Source of the DNA: Planctomycetota bacterium
GTDB lineage: Bacteria > Planctomycetota > UBA1135 > UBA2386
Direction of reading: 5' to 3'
Assembly: GCA_025459175.1 (NCBI GenBank)
Contig: JALORC010000068.1
Span: forward strand, 1 to 41,781
DNA: 41,781 nt
The notes beneath the pieces are model-generated. The model did no database searches. It had not been told where the DNA came from and saw only the letters and a program-made list of their open reading frames with translations. Of this stretch, positions 33,052-41,205 are shown piece by piece (the first letter of the stretch is position 1; each line of letters starts with the position of its first letter). The position numbers and the translations under genes were made by a program.

Positions 33052-34935
33052 TCAGCGGCCGATCAGCAGCACGACGATGCGATCGCCGAGCACCGCGACG
33101 GCCCGGCCAGCGCGCCCGGCGGCGGCCAGTTGCCGCACCGGTGCTGGCAGCTCGAGCCGCTGCACGAGGCCATTCCTGCCGTGGACCTCGACCACCGCGA
33201 CCGCACCCGGCGGCGCCAGCAACACGTGCTCGTTGTCGAGCCAGACCGCTGCCGCGCCACCGGCCGGCAGTTCCCACGCGACGTCGAGTTCCGGCACGTT
33301 GACCACCTGCCGCGAGGTTTTGGCCTGCACCAGCAGCCGCCGCGAATCGGGCGCCAACACGACGTCGGTCTCGAAGTGGATCCCGATCACCGCCTGCACC
33401 GAGCCGTCGCCGCGGCGGTATTCGATCGCCTGGGGCAGCTTGGTCATCTTCGTACTGTCGCCGTAAGCCACCGCACACTGACCGTCGTTGCCGACCAGCA
33501 GGCGCTGTCCGAAGCGCAGCGATTGTCGCCACACGATGCGATCGCCGCGGCGGTCGTAGCCGCGCCCTCCGAACGTGAACCAGCGGCCGTCCGGACTGAA
33601 CGTGGGCCAAGACTGGTCGTCGGGCGGCGCGCCTGCCCGCGCGGGCCCCAGCGTGCGCCGTTCGCGCGGCGCCTGCGAGCCCTGTGCCAGTTCACCCGCC
33701 GACCAGAAGTCGAGCCAGACGCCGTCGATCGGCGTGCGGGATGCAGTCACGAACTCGTCGTTGCCGAGCACGGCGAGGATCGGCCCGCTCACCGGCAGGC
33801 GGCGCGTCATCACACGATCGGCGTCGAGGTCGAGCTGATCGATGTGGCCCGCAGCGCGCTGCAACAGCAGGTGCCGACCGTCGGCGGTGATCCAGCACGG
33901 CGGCACCGGGCCGCGGTGCGGCAGCGGCACGTGGCGCGAGTCGTCGACGTCCTCGAAGCGAATGTCGTCGTCGACCTTCACGACGCGCTGCTTGACCGGC
34001 CACGCCCCGAGCCACAGCTCGCCAGCCGCAGCGACGGCGCGATTGCGGCCATCGGCAGTCAACGCGATCGGCCCCGGCGCGGGTACGGCCTCTGGCGTCA
34101 TGCCGTCGGGGCACAACATCGCCTGCGGCCCCTTGCCGTAGGCGAGCACCGTGGAGCCGTTGCGCAGCAGCTCGATGCCGTGCGCCTGGATGCCGAAGCG
34201 CACCGGCCCACCGGCGGGGTAGTGACCGTACAGCTCACAGAAGTTCGCGTGCAGCAGCCTGCCGTCGGCGGTCCAACCGATCCCGATCACGGGCGTCTGG
34301 CAGTGCCGGGTCTCCAGCACCTCGCCACTCGGCACCGCCACCACCAGCCGGCGCCCGTCCCCGGTGCCGACCGCTAGCCGTTCGCCGAGACGATCCAGCG
34401 CCAGCGACAGCGCGACGCCGAAGCCGAACGAGACCTCGCGCAGCGGCTGCATGGCCGCGGTGTCGACCAGCTGCACCGTGCTGCGCGCACCGGCGAACGC
34501 GAGCCACCGACCGTCCGGCTGCCACGCCAGCGCCCCGCCAGCAGCTGCGGGCCAGCGACCGACACAGCGCGCGTCGGGCAGCGACCACACGCTGACGTCG
34601 GCGCCGGCGATGGCCAGCAGCGGCGCGTGCGGCGCGAATGCCAGCCGGCCGATCGGGCCCTTCGACGGCACCAGCGTGTGCACGACCTCGTTGCGTTCGG
34701 TGTCGACCAGCAGCAGATCGCCGCACTCGCCGGCGGAGGCGACCCAGCGGCCGTCGTGGGACCAGGCCACCGCGGTGCTGGCGCCGTCGTGCAGCACGAG
34801 CTCGCGCCCGATGCGCAGCGCCGGTGTTGCCGAGGCGGTCGGGGCATTCGCCGCGGGTTCCCGGGCGGCCGGTTCCTGCGCTGGCAGCCAGCAACCGAGG
34901 CTGATGATCGCCACAGCGAGTCCCCGAGTGGTCAT
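33052..34935 (-). CDS. Secreted WD40-like repeat protein
   Basis: A 627-residue protein with a signal peptide (MTTRGLAVAIISLGCWLPAQ) and a Pro/Ala-rich linker. Several WD40-like blades follow: STAVAWSHDGRWVASAGECG, GRLAFAPHAPLLAIAGADVSVW, ALAWQPDGRWLAFAGA, and later PTFSPDGRWFTFGG and DVVLAPDSRRLLVQA. The blades are poorly conserved, with few WD pairs, so it may form one or two propellers. It has no catalytic motif and probably binds other proteins or glycans. ATG 34935 is strongly favoured over the open frame to 35196: it gives the signal peptide, and TATACC at 34942-34947 lies six bases upstream, fitting a leaderless message. It is divergent from the aminopeptidase gene, with a 97-bp gap. 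Confidence 0.85.
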   Translation of the reverse strand: MTTRGLAVAIISLGCWLPAQEPAAREPAANAPTASATPALRIGRELVLHDGASTAVAWSHDGRWVASAGECGDLLLVDTERNEVVHTLVPSKGPIGRLAFAPHAPLLAIAGADVSVWSLPDARCVGRWPAAAGGALAWQPDGRWLAFAGARSTVQLVDTAAMQPLREVSFGFGVALSLALDRLGERLAVGTGDGRRLVVAVPSGEVLETRHCQTPVIGIGWTADGRLLHANFCELYGHYPAGGPVRFGIQAHGIELLRNGSTVLAYGKGPQAMLCPDGMTPEAVPAPGPIALTADGRNRAVAAAGELWLGAWPVKQRVVKVDDDIRFEDVDDSRHVPLPHRGPVPPCWITADGRHLLLQRAAGHIDQLDLDADRVMTRRLPVSGPILAVLGNDEFVTASRTPIDGVWLDFWSAGELAQGSQAPRERRTLGPARAGAPPDDQSWPTFSPDGRWFTFGGRGYDRRGDRIVWRQSLRFGQRLLVGNDGQCAVAYGDSTKMTKLPQAIEYRRGDGSVQAVIGIHFETDVVLAPDSRRLLVQAKTSRQVVNVPELDVAWELPAGGAAAVWLDNEHVLLAPPGAVAVVEVHGRNGLVQRLELPAPVRQLAAAGRAGRAVAVLGDRIVVLLIGR

Positions 34936-34941
34936 GAGGCT

Positions 34942-34947
34942 GGTATA
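34942..34947 (-). promoter_or_regulatory. Candidate -10 hexamer for the WD40-like gene
   Basis: TATACC on the minus strand lies six bases upstream of the ATG at 34935. No Shine-Dalgarno sequence is present between them, which fits a transcript starting at the start codon. The -35 region (GTGACC, 17 bases upstream) is weak. Confidence 0.4.
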
Positions 34948-35032
34948 GCGCTGCTGCCGGCGCTGGTCACCGACCCAGAACCGCCGGCTGCCGGTTGCGG
35001 CCGCCGCCCCGCGCCCGAACACTGCGCCGTCG

Positions 35033-36940
35033 ATGCTACCTGCCATGCGCCATCGCCTCCGTGTGCTCGCTCCCCTGTTCGCCCTCGGCACCGCCCTGGC
35101 GCCGGCCCAGACCGCGACCCCGGAGCCGCGTGTCGTGCCGTATCCGATCGACGTGCCGGCGTCGTTCCAGCAGGCGATCGCCGCTGGCACCCGCACGCTG
35201 CAGGGCCGCCCGGGGCCGAACTACTGGACCGATCGCGCCGACTACCGGCTCGAGGTCGAACTGGACCCGGCCACCGCGGTGCTGCGAGGCAAAGCGGTGA
35301 TGACCTATCACAATCGCTCGCCGCAGCCGCTGAATCGGTTGGTCATTCATCTCTACCAGGACCTGATGAAGGCCGGCGCGCAACGCACGCGCACCGTGGT
35401 CGCGACCGACGGCATCCGACTCGGCGAAGTGCGGGTCGGGGACAAGGTGATCAAGCCTTCGGTGCGCGACACCCACATGACGGTGCGGCTGGCGCAGGAA
35501 CTCTCTCCCGGCGGTTCGGTGACACTGACCGTCGACTACGACTTCGACGTGCCGAAGGCCGGCACCGCGCCGCGCATGGGGCACGAGGCCGACAAGGTGT
35601 TCTATCTCGGCTACTGGTATCCGCAGTTCGCGGTGCACGACGACGTCGAGGGCTGGGTCGCCGACCCACACCGCGGCAACGGCGAATTCTACATGGGCTA
35701 TGCCGACTACGACCTCGCGATCACGGTGCCGCAGGGTTACCTGGTGCGCGCGACCGGCGAGCTGCAGAACGCGGCCGAGGTGCTGACCGAGAAGGCGCAG
35801 CAGGCGCTGGTGCAGGCGGCGACGTCCCGCGACATCGTGCGAGTGATCACCAAGGAGGATCACGACGCGGGCACCGTGACCGCAGTCGGCAAGGACGGCA
35901 AGCTGACCTGGCGCTTCCGCGCCGAGAACGTGCGCGACGCCGCGGTCAGCATCGCCCGCACCTATCTGTGGGACGCGACCCACGCCGTGGTCAAGGACAA
36001 GGGCGGCCCCGGGATCGACGGCACCTGCATGATCCACGCCGTCTACGAGCCGAACTCCGGCGACTGGGTGCGCGCCGCCGAGTATGCACGGCACACGATC
36101 GAGTTCATGTCGGCGCATCTGCACCCGTACCCGTGGCCGCACATGACCGCCTGCGAAGGCATCATCGGCGGCGGCATGGAGTACCCGATGATGACGATCT
36201 GCGGCGGTCGGCGGCCGGCCGGAGTCATCGCGCACGAGCTGATCCACATGTGGTTCCCGATGCTGCTCGGCAGCAACGAGAAGCGTTACGCGTGGCAGGA
36301 CGAGGGCTTCACGACCTTCTGGACCACGCTGTGCCGCGACGACTTCACCAAGCAGCAGAACGGTCCGCGCGGCGATGTGCTCGAGTATGCCGGGACGGTC
36401 GCGCGCGGCGGCGACGTGGTCTGCATGCGGCACGCCGACGCCTATGGCGACGACAACTTCGGCTTCGGCGCCTACACCAAGCCGGCGGCGATGCTGCACC
36501 AGCTGCGCGCACTGCTCGGCGACGAGACGTTCTTCACCGCGTTCCGGCGCTACGCCGCCGACTGGGCGTGGAAGCACCCGTATCCGTACGACTTCTTCCA
36601 CAGCTTCCAGGACGTCGCGAAACAGGACCTGATGCCGTACTTCCGCACCTGGCTGTTCGAGGCCTGGCAGCTCGAGCACACGATCGCCGCGGTCGAGAAC
36701 GTGGACGGTGAGACGATCGTGCGCATCGAGGACCGCGGCCGCGCCGTGCATCCGTGCGTCGTCGAGGCGACGTTCGCCGACGGCAGCAAGGCGCGGCAGA
36801 CGGTGCCGGCCGGGGTGTGGTGGCAGGGCACGCAGGCCCAACTGCGATTCCAGGGTCGGGCCATCGCGGTGCAGATCGATCCCGACATCACTTCGCTCGA
36901 CGTCGATCGCAAGAACAACCGCTGGCAAGCGGCGAAGTGA
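35033..36940 (+). CDS. M1 family metallo-aminopeptidase, exported
   Basis: A 635-residue protein with an N-terminal hydrophobic signal (RLRVLAPLFALGTALAPAQ). The N-terminal beta domain (about 60-270, with ADYRLEVELDPATAVLRG and YDFDVPKAG) and the catalytic domain follow the M1 (gluzincin) layout. The zinc site is HELIH (H401, E402, H405) followed 18 residues later by E424 in WQDEGF, the spacing expected for M1. The substrate-binding motif reads GGMEY at about 380-384 instead of the common GxMEN, so its specificity may differ. Family members remove N-terminal amino acids from peptides. The start is uncertain between ATG 35033 and ATG 35045; neither has a Shine-Dalgarno sequence. It ends six bases before the convergent kinase's stop. 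Confidence 0.93.
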   Translation: MLPAMRHRLRVLAPLFALGTALAPAQTATPEPRVVPYPIDVPASFQQAIAAGTRTLQGRPGPNYWTDRADYRLEVELDPATAVLRGKAVMTYHNRSPQPLNRLVIHLYQDLMKAGAQRTRTVVATDGIRLGEVRVGDKVIKPSVRDTHMTVRLAQELSPGGSVTLTVDYDFDVPKAGTAPRMGHEADKVFYLGYWYPQFAVHDDVEGWVADPHRGNGEFYMGYADYDLAITVPQGYLVRATGELQNAAEVLTEKAQQALVQAATSRDIVRVITKEDHDAGTVTAVGKDGKLTWRFRAENVRDAAVSIARTYLWDATHAVVKDKGGPGIDGTCMIHAVYEPNSGDWVRAAEYARHTIEFMSAHLHPYPWPHMTACEGIIGGGMEYPMMTICGGRRPAGVIAHELIHMWFPMLLGSNEKRYAWQDEGFTTFWTTLCRDDFTKQQNGPRGDVLEYAGTVARGGDVVCMRHADAYGDDNFGFGAYTKPAAMLHQLRALLGDETFFTAFRRYAADWAWKHPYPYDFFHSFQDVAKQDLMPYFRTWLFEAWQLEHTIAAVENVDGETIVRIEDRGRAVHPCVVEATFADGSKARQTVPAGVWWQGTQAQLRFQGRAIAVQIDPDITSLDVDRKNNRWQAAK

Positions 36941-36946
36941 CCGCGA

Positions 36947-38764
36947 TCAGCGTGGCGGCATCAGTTCGCGGAACGTGGTCCAGGTCCGGCCGGTGTGCGC
37001 GAACTCGTTGACGAACCACAGCCACAGGTCGCCGACCTGCTGGTTGCGCGCCGCCAGCTCGCCGGGGCCGAGATGCGGCGCATCCTCGAAGTCGACGTCG
37101 CGGCAGCCCGTGCTCTCGCTCAACCACCGGTGCAGGCGCGCCGCGCGCTCGACCTCGGCCGGTTCGGACCACGCCACCGACCGCAGCCGTTCGGCCGCCA
37201 GCGCCAGCGCCGGCGGCCCCTGCGCCAGCAGTCGTCCCGCCAACCGGTCGTCGTAGTCCGCCGCGGCCAGGAACCGATCGAGCTGCGACTGCAGCTGCTG
37301 GTAGCGGCCCGGGTCGAACGACAGGGCGCCGAACGTCGGCAGCTCGTGGGTGCGCAGCCGGTCGGGGAACGACAGCGGCGCGCGTTCGCGCAGCCGTTCG
37401 ATGTGCTGCACCAGCTCGGCGCGCGCGCGTTGCCGATCGCGCAGCGCCACCGCGACCCACGGCGGCTCGGCGGTCGACACCACGCCCTCGAACCCCGCCG
37501 GGATGCGGAAGCTGTGGAAGGTCGGCCGTCGATCGGTCGGCATGCCCACGCTGGCCGCGACCCCGACCGAACGAGGGCCCGCGCGCATGCCGAACACCGT
37601 CATCATCGCCAGCAGTCCGACCAGTCCGACCACCAGCCCGAGCCCCAACCACCGCACCGCACTGCGCTGGCTGCTGCGGGCCGCGATCGCCTCGGCGATC
37701 TCGACCGCGCGCTCGCGGGCGTCACCGCCCGGATGCGACTGGCGCAGGCGCCGCAGCGCGCCGAAGCGCCGCACCCCGTACGTGCGACCGCGGTCGACCG
37801 CCGAACGCAGCAGCTTCTGCGCCTCCGCGGCCGCCTGCTGCGCGAGCTTGCCGGCTTCGCCAGCGGCCTTCTGCGCGATCACCCCGGCGTGCCGCGCGAG
37901 GTCGCGGCCGGCGCGACCGAGGCCCTGGTAGGGATCCTCCGCGGAGTTACCCGACGCGCCCGCCGCCGCCGCCGCCGCGGTCGGTCCCGCCGCACCCGGG
38001 GCCGTCTTTGGCACCGGCGGCGGCGTCGACTTCGCCTCGCTCCATGCCGCGGCCCCGGCACTGGTCGGCGCGCCGAACGCCGCGATCAGGTCGTGCACGT
38101 TCTGGAACCGCGCCGCCGGGTCCTTCTGCAGGCAGCGCTGCAGCACCGCGACCTCGCGCGCGGTCAGGTGACTCGGCAGTTCCGGCCGCGCCGTCTCGTG
38201 CTTCTTCAGCACCTCCCACTCGCTGTCGCCGGTGAACGGCATCTTGCCGCACAGCAGCTCGTACAGCATCACGCCGAGCGAGTAGAGCGCCATGTAGTAC
38301 GGCGTGCCGCGCCCCATCGACAGGCTGCCGCGGCTGTGCGTGACCAGCTTGCTGAGCCCGTAGTCACCGAGGCGCGCCACCGCGCCCTTCAGGAACACGT
38401 TCGCCGGCTTGATGTCGAAGTGCACCAACGAACGCTCGTGCAGCGCCGCGAGCCCGCGGCAGCACTGCAGGAACCAGCGCAGCAGTTCGTCCTTCGCCGC
38501 CCCGGTCGGCACCTCGCCGACCACGATCTTGTCGCGCAGCGTCTCGGTGCCGGCGAACGCCATCACCAGATACGGGATGCCGTCGACCTCGCCGCGGTCC
38601 TCGATCGACACCAGGTTGGGGTGGTCGATCTGCGCGAAGTACTTCACCTGTTCGAGCTCGGCCAGCACCGCCTTGCGCACCTCGCCGTCGTCGACCTGCA
38701 GGAACTTGATGGCGTAGTCCTTGCCGATCGACATCCGCCGGGCCCGGAACACCAGCCCGAACAT
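36947..38764 (-). CDS. Damaged Ser/Thr protein kinase with one membrane segment
   Basis: The 605-codon frame from ATG 38764 begins inside the kinase domain. Coding-like sequence continues upstream in frame to 38848 (DWEAFYRDYRKPGYIPGFE, then the glycine loop GGGMFG), but no ATG, GTG or TTG occurs before an in-frame TAG at 38849-38851. Visible motifs are K20 in YAIK, HFDIKPAN with D117 (HRD Arg replaced by Phe), and DYG at 134-136 in place of DFG. GTPYYMA is joined directly to LYSLGVMLYELL, so the APE motif, the P+1 region and the subdomain IX Asp are missing. A Pro/Ala linker, a transmembrane helix (about 372-393) and a C-terminal helical domain follow. It is probably a pseudokinase or a decaying gene, and lies downstream of the SPFH gene on the same strand. 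Confidence 0.85.
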   Translation of the reverse strand: MFGLVFRARRMSIGKDYAIKFLQVDDGEVRKAVLAELEQVKYFAQIDHPNLVSIEDRGEVDGIPYLVMAFAGTETLRDKIVVGEVPTGAAKDELLRWFLQCCRGLAALHERSLVHFDIKPANVFLKGAVARLGDYGLSKLVTHSRGSLSMGRGTPYYMALYSLGVMLYELLCGKMPFTGDSEWEVLKKHETARPELPSHLTAREVAVLQRCLQKDPAARFQNVHDLIAAFGAPTSAGAAAWSEAKSTPPPVPKTAPGAAGPTAAAAAAGASGNSAEDPYQGLGRAGRDLARHAGVIAQKAAGEAGKLAQQAAAEAQKLLRSAVDRGRTYGVRRFGALRRLRQSHPGGDARERAVEIAEAIAARSSQRSAVRWLGLGLVVGLVGLLAMMTVFGMRAGPRSVGVAASVGMPTDRRPTFHSFRIPAGFEGVVSTAEPPWVAVALRDRQRARAELVQHIERLRERAPLSFPDRLRTHELPTFGALSFDPGRYQQLQSQLDRFLAAADYDDRLAGRLLAQGPPALALAAERLRSVAWSEPAEVERAARLHRWLSESTGCRDVDFEDAPHLGPGELAARNQQVGDLWLWFVNEFAHTGRTWTTFRELMPPR

Positions 38765-38890
38765 GCCGCCGCCGAGCTTGGTCGTGATCTCGAAGCCGGG
38801 GATGTAGCCGGGCTTCCGGTAGTCGCGGTAGAACGCTTCCCAGTCGGTCTACCTTGCAGCGCGCCAGCGGGAGGAAACCGGGGCAGGCAT

Positions 38891-40024
38891 TCAGCCCGCC
38901 CCACCCGACTCGGCGCCATCACCGGCCGCGAGCGCCGCAGTACCGAGTCCCAGCTGACCACCGCCGAGCACGAAGGTCGCCTTGGTGCCCTTGACGATGG
39001 CCTCGATCGCCTCGAGCTCCTTGAGCCGCATCAGCACCGGGTGCTCGGCCAGCACCCGGGCCGTGTTGGCCTGGCTGCGCGCCGCCGCGGTTTCCTCACG
39101 CCGCCGGATCAGGTTGGCCTCGGCGCGCTTCTGCGCCTCGATCACCTGGTTGAGGATCGCCTTCATCTCGCCCGGCAGCACCAGGTCGCGGATGCCGACC
39201 TGCGTGACTTCGACGCCGAACGCAGCGCCGGCCGGCAGCAGCGCCGCCCGGATCTCGTTCGCCACCACGTCCTTGTCGGCCAGCAACCGATCGAGCTCGC
39301 GCCCGCCGATCGCCGCCCGCAACGCGAGCTGCGCCTGCCGGTAGACGGAGTCGCGCGCATCGCCGACCCGCGTGGTCGCCGCCACCGGATCGACGATCCG
39401 CCAGCCGACCAGCAGGTTGACACGCAACGTGACCTTGTCCGCGGTGAGCATCTCCTGGCCCGACACGTCGGCGATCTGCTCGCGCAGATCGACCGCCTGC
39501 CAGCGCACGAGGCCCGCGCGCTGCCAGAACACGTGCCGCCCGGGGCCGAACTCGGCGACCGGTTCGCCGCCGCGCCGCACGAGCAGGCGCTCGTGCGGCT
39601 CGACGTCGACCGCGGCCAGTTGCGCCCGCGCCGGCGCGAACGCCAGCACGGCGTCCCGCTGCGGGTGCCGGAACTCCAGCTCGTCGAGCCGGAAGGTCTC
39701 GACCTTCAGCGCGTGCGGCTTTTGCCAGTAGGCGAAGCGACCGGCGCCGACGAAGTCGAACAACCGACCGTCGCGCCACACCAGCGCCCGCTCGTCCTCG
39801 CCGAGATCGATCACCAGCAGGAATGCGCGCAACCGCTCGTCCTGCAGCAGCAGGTCGAGGTGACGGTGCACGAACCGGGTGTCGAGCGTGTTGCAGCGCA
39901 CCAGTTCGGTGGACGACAGCACCCGCTCGGGCACGAAGTGCCGCCCGGGCGGCAACACGCGGGAGAGATCCCCGCGTCGGAACACGAGACCGATCTCGTG
40001 ACGGGAAATGTGAGTACGGATCAT
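38891..40024 (-). CDS. SPFH/band-7 domain protein, slipin-like
   Basis: A 377-residue protein of the stomatin/prohibitin/flotillin superfamily. The PHB domain core is visible: DVSGQEMLTADKVTLRVNLL, WRIVDPVAATTRVGDARDSV, YRQAQLALRAAIGGRELDRL and VEVTQVGIRDLVLPGEMKAI. It ends in the helical RREETAAARSQANTARVL segment typical of slipins. Unlike usual slipins there is no N-terminal membrane helix; instead about 100 residues (HEIGLVFRRGDLSRVLPPGRHF and following) resemble a first, degenerate copy of the SPFH N-terminal strand pattern. Such proteins assemble into rings at the membrane and scaffold proteases or other partners. ATG 40024 is chosen because conserved sequence begins there. The damaged kinase follows on the same strand, probably in one operon. 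Confidence 0.87.
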   Translation of the reverse strand: MIRTHISRHEIGLVFRRGDLSRVLPPGRHFVPERVLSSTELVRCNTLDTRFVHRHLDLLLQDERLRAFLLVIDLGEDERALVWRDGRLFDFVGAGRFAYWQKPHALKVETFRLDELEFRHPQRDAVLAFAPARAQLAAVDVEPHERLLVRRGGEPVAEFGPGRHVFWQRAGLVRWQAVDLREQIADVSGQEMLTADKVTLRVNLLVGWRIVDPVAATTRVGDARDSVYRQAQLALRAAIGGRELDRLLADKDVVANEIRAALLPAGAAFGVEVTQVGIRDLVLPGEMKAILNQVIEAQKRAEANLIRRREETAAARSQANTARVLAEHPVLMRLKELEAIEAIVKGTKATFVLGGGQLGLGTAALAAGDGAESGGAG

Positions 40025-40234
40025 GACTGCTACCAAGGGAATCGAGAAGGAGGCGAGGCACCGGCGGGTCGGCGCAGCAACGACGCGCACCGTTCACGGA
40101 TCCTGGGTGTGCGACGAAGCTGCGGCGGCGGATCGCAACGCCATTGCCAGGTCGCGAACACGAACTGGACACGGAGGTGCCATTGCCGCCGCGACCGTGT
40201 CGCGGCAATCAGGGTGCAAAGTGACAGATGCGCC

Positions 40235-40267
40235 GGCATCGGCAATGACATGAGTCACGCCGATGCC
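40235..40267. other. Long stem-loop in the gene-free stretch between the SPFH gene and the tRNA-like gene
   Basis: GGCATCGGC and GCCGATGCC form a perfect nine-pair stem whose loop contains a second four-pair stem (TGAC/GTCA). It lies 79 bases downstream of the tRNA-like gene in that gene's reading direction, so it may end that transcript, although no T-run follows. The rest of the 321-bp stretch 40025-40345 holds another imperfect hairpin at 40183-40208 and no convincing gene. Confidence 0.4.
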
Positions 40268-40345
40268 AGTCACTGCTGGCCAGCCCGCCGGCGCCCCGCG
40301 GAATGCCCTCCCGAAGGGAAGGCGGCGGGTGACCGATCAGGTCAG

Positions 40346-40414
40346 GAGTCGAAGTGGGAGTCGAACCCACGACCTCGAGCAAATGCTCGCGTGCTACCGC
40401 TGCACCATTCGACA
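40346..40414 (-). tRNA. tRNA-like gene with a four-base anticodon loop (identity not assigned)
   Basis: On the minus strand this 69-base segment folds like a tRNA. The acceptor stem TGTCGAA/TTCGACT has six pairs plus a T-T mismatch at the end. T8 and G9 follow, then a perfect D stem GTGC/GCAC with conserved A14, GG and A21. The perfect T arm is GTGGG/CCCAC with loop TTCGACT, and the variable region has five bases. The anticodon arm is CGAGC-ATTT-GCTCG (40376-40389): a five-pair stem with a four-base instead of seven-base loop, so no normal anticodon can be read. No CCA is encoded. It is probably a tRNA pseudogene with three loop bases lost, or a tRNA-like relic. Confidence 0.5.
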
Positions 40415-41131
40415 GGTTGTCGACGCCGGGGGAACCCGGTTGCAGGACGCGGCGGCGGGACCGAGAACGGCCACCGCCGCGCTGCCGGACGGCGTCAGAC
40501 GAAGAAAATGTGGAACTTGTTCATGGGCCTTGGCCCCTTCGACCGCCGCGGCGGTCCTTGCAGACGTTGGAATGCGATTCGAGAGCGATCTTGCGATGGC
40601 TACCAGCCATCTCGGACCCGGGTCGCATCGTGGATACCGATGCTCGGAAGAGTGATCCGTGCGACCCGAAGCAGCGCCGGCGCAGGCCGGACGGTGACTG
40701 CTATCCGGCCGCGAGCGGCCGCGACCTGAGCCACCGGCACATGCCGAGCGTGCGTGGCACGCCGACATGAACGACCACCGCGATCGGGTGGGCGCCGGTT
40801 ACAGATCGTGAGCGGGGGACGTTCATGGCTCTTCTCGCTGTGGATCAAGATAGCGATCCATTTGTGTAAGTCAACGGCATGTTTGCAGAATCTCGCGACA
40901 CAGGGTAGTCGCGCGCCTTGTCGACGTGTCAGCACCACGGGCCTGACTCTCGCACCGAGCGGTCCGATGGGTTTCATCCCCCGCACCGCCACGCCGCAGC
41001 CGTCGCCCCGCACGCACCAGCGATGGCGTGCAACCCAACGGGCTTTGCGCCGCGGGGCATCGCCTGCCTGGGCGCGCCCACTAAGACCCGACCCGCGAGC
41101 AGCAGTCGCCACTGCCTCGGGACATCGGCGA
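40415..41131. other. Gene-free stretch upstream of the Y1 transposase
   Basis: No reading frame here has a convincing coding pattern. The only long minus-strand frame (40600-41721) is antisense to the transposase and Arg/Ala-rich. The stretch contains a 16-base perfect palindrome, GACCGCCGCGGCGGTC (40541-40556), and a locally AT-richer patch at about 40830-40900. It may be the remains of an inserted element or simply a long intergenic region. Confidence 0.4.
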
Positions 41132-41175
41132 GGGCTGTGCAACACCGGGGAATCCCAGCCCCCCTGTTGCATCCC
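41132..41175. repeat. REP-like imperfect hairpin upstream of the Y1 transposase
   Basis: TGCAACA (41138-41144) pairs with TGTTGCA (41165-41171). Inner GGGG/CCCC and outer GGG/CCC pairs extend the stem on both sides of small mismatches. It ends 30 bases before the transposase ATG. Y1 transposases of the IS200 and REP type recognise such hairpins, so it is a candidate binding or end site. Transcript attenuation is an alternative role. Confidence 0.45.
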
Positions 41176-41205
41176 GAGCTCCACCATCGTAATTCTGCGC
41201 AACCT

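Noticed and set aside
36995..40729. Long plus-strand open frame antisense to the kinase and SPFH genes
   Set aside because: Its residues are Arg/His/Gln-rich without domains, while the opposite strand shows clear family motifs.
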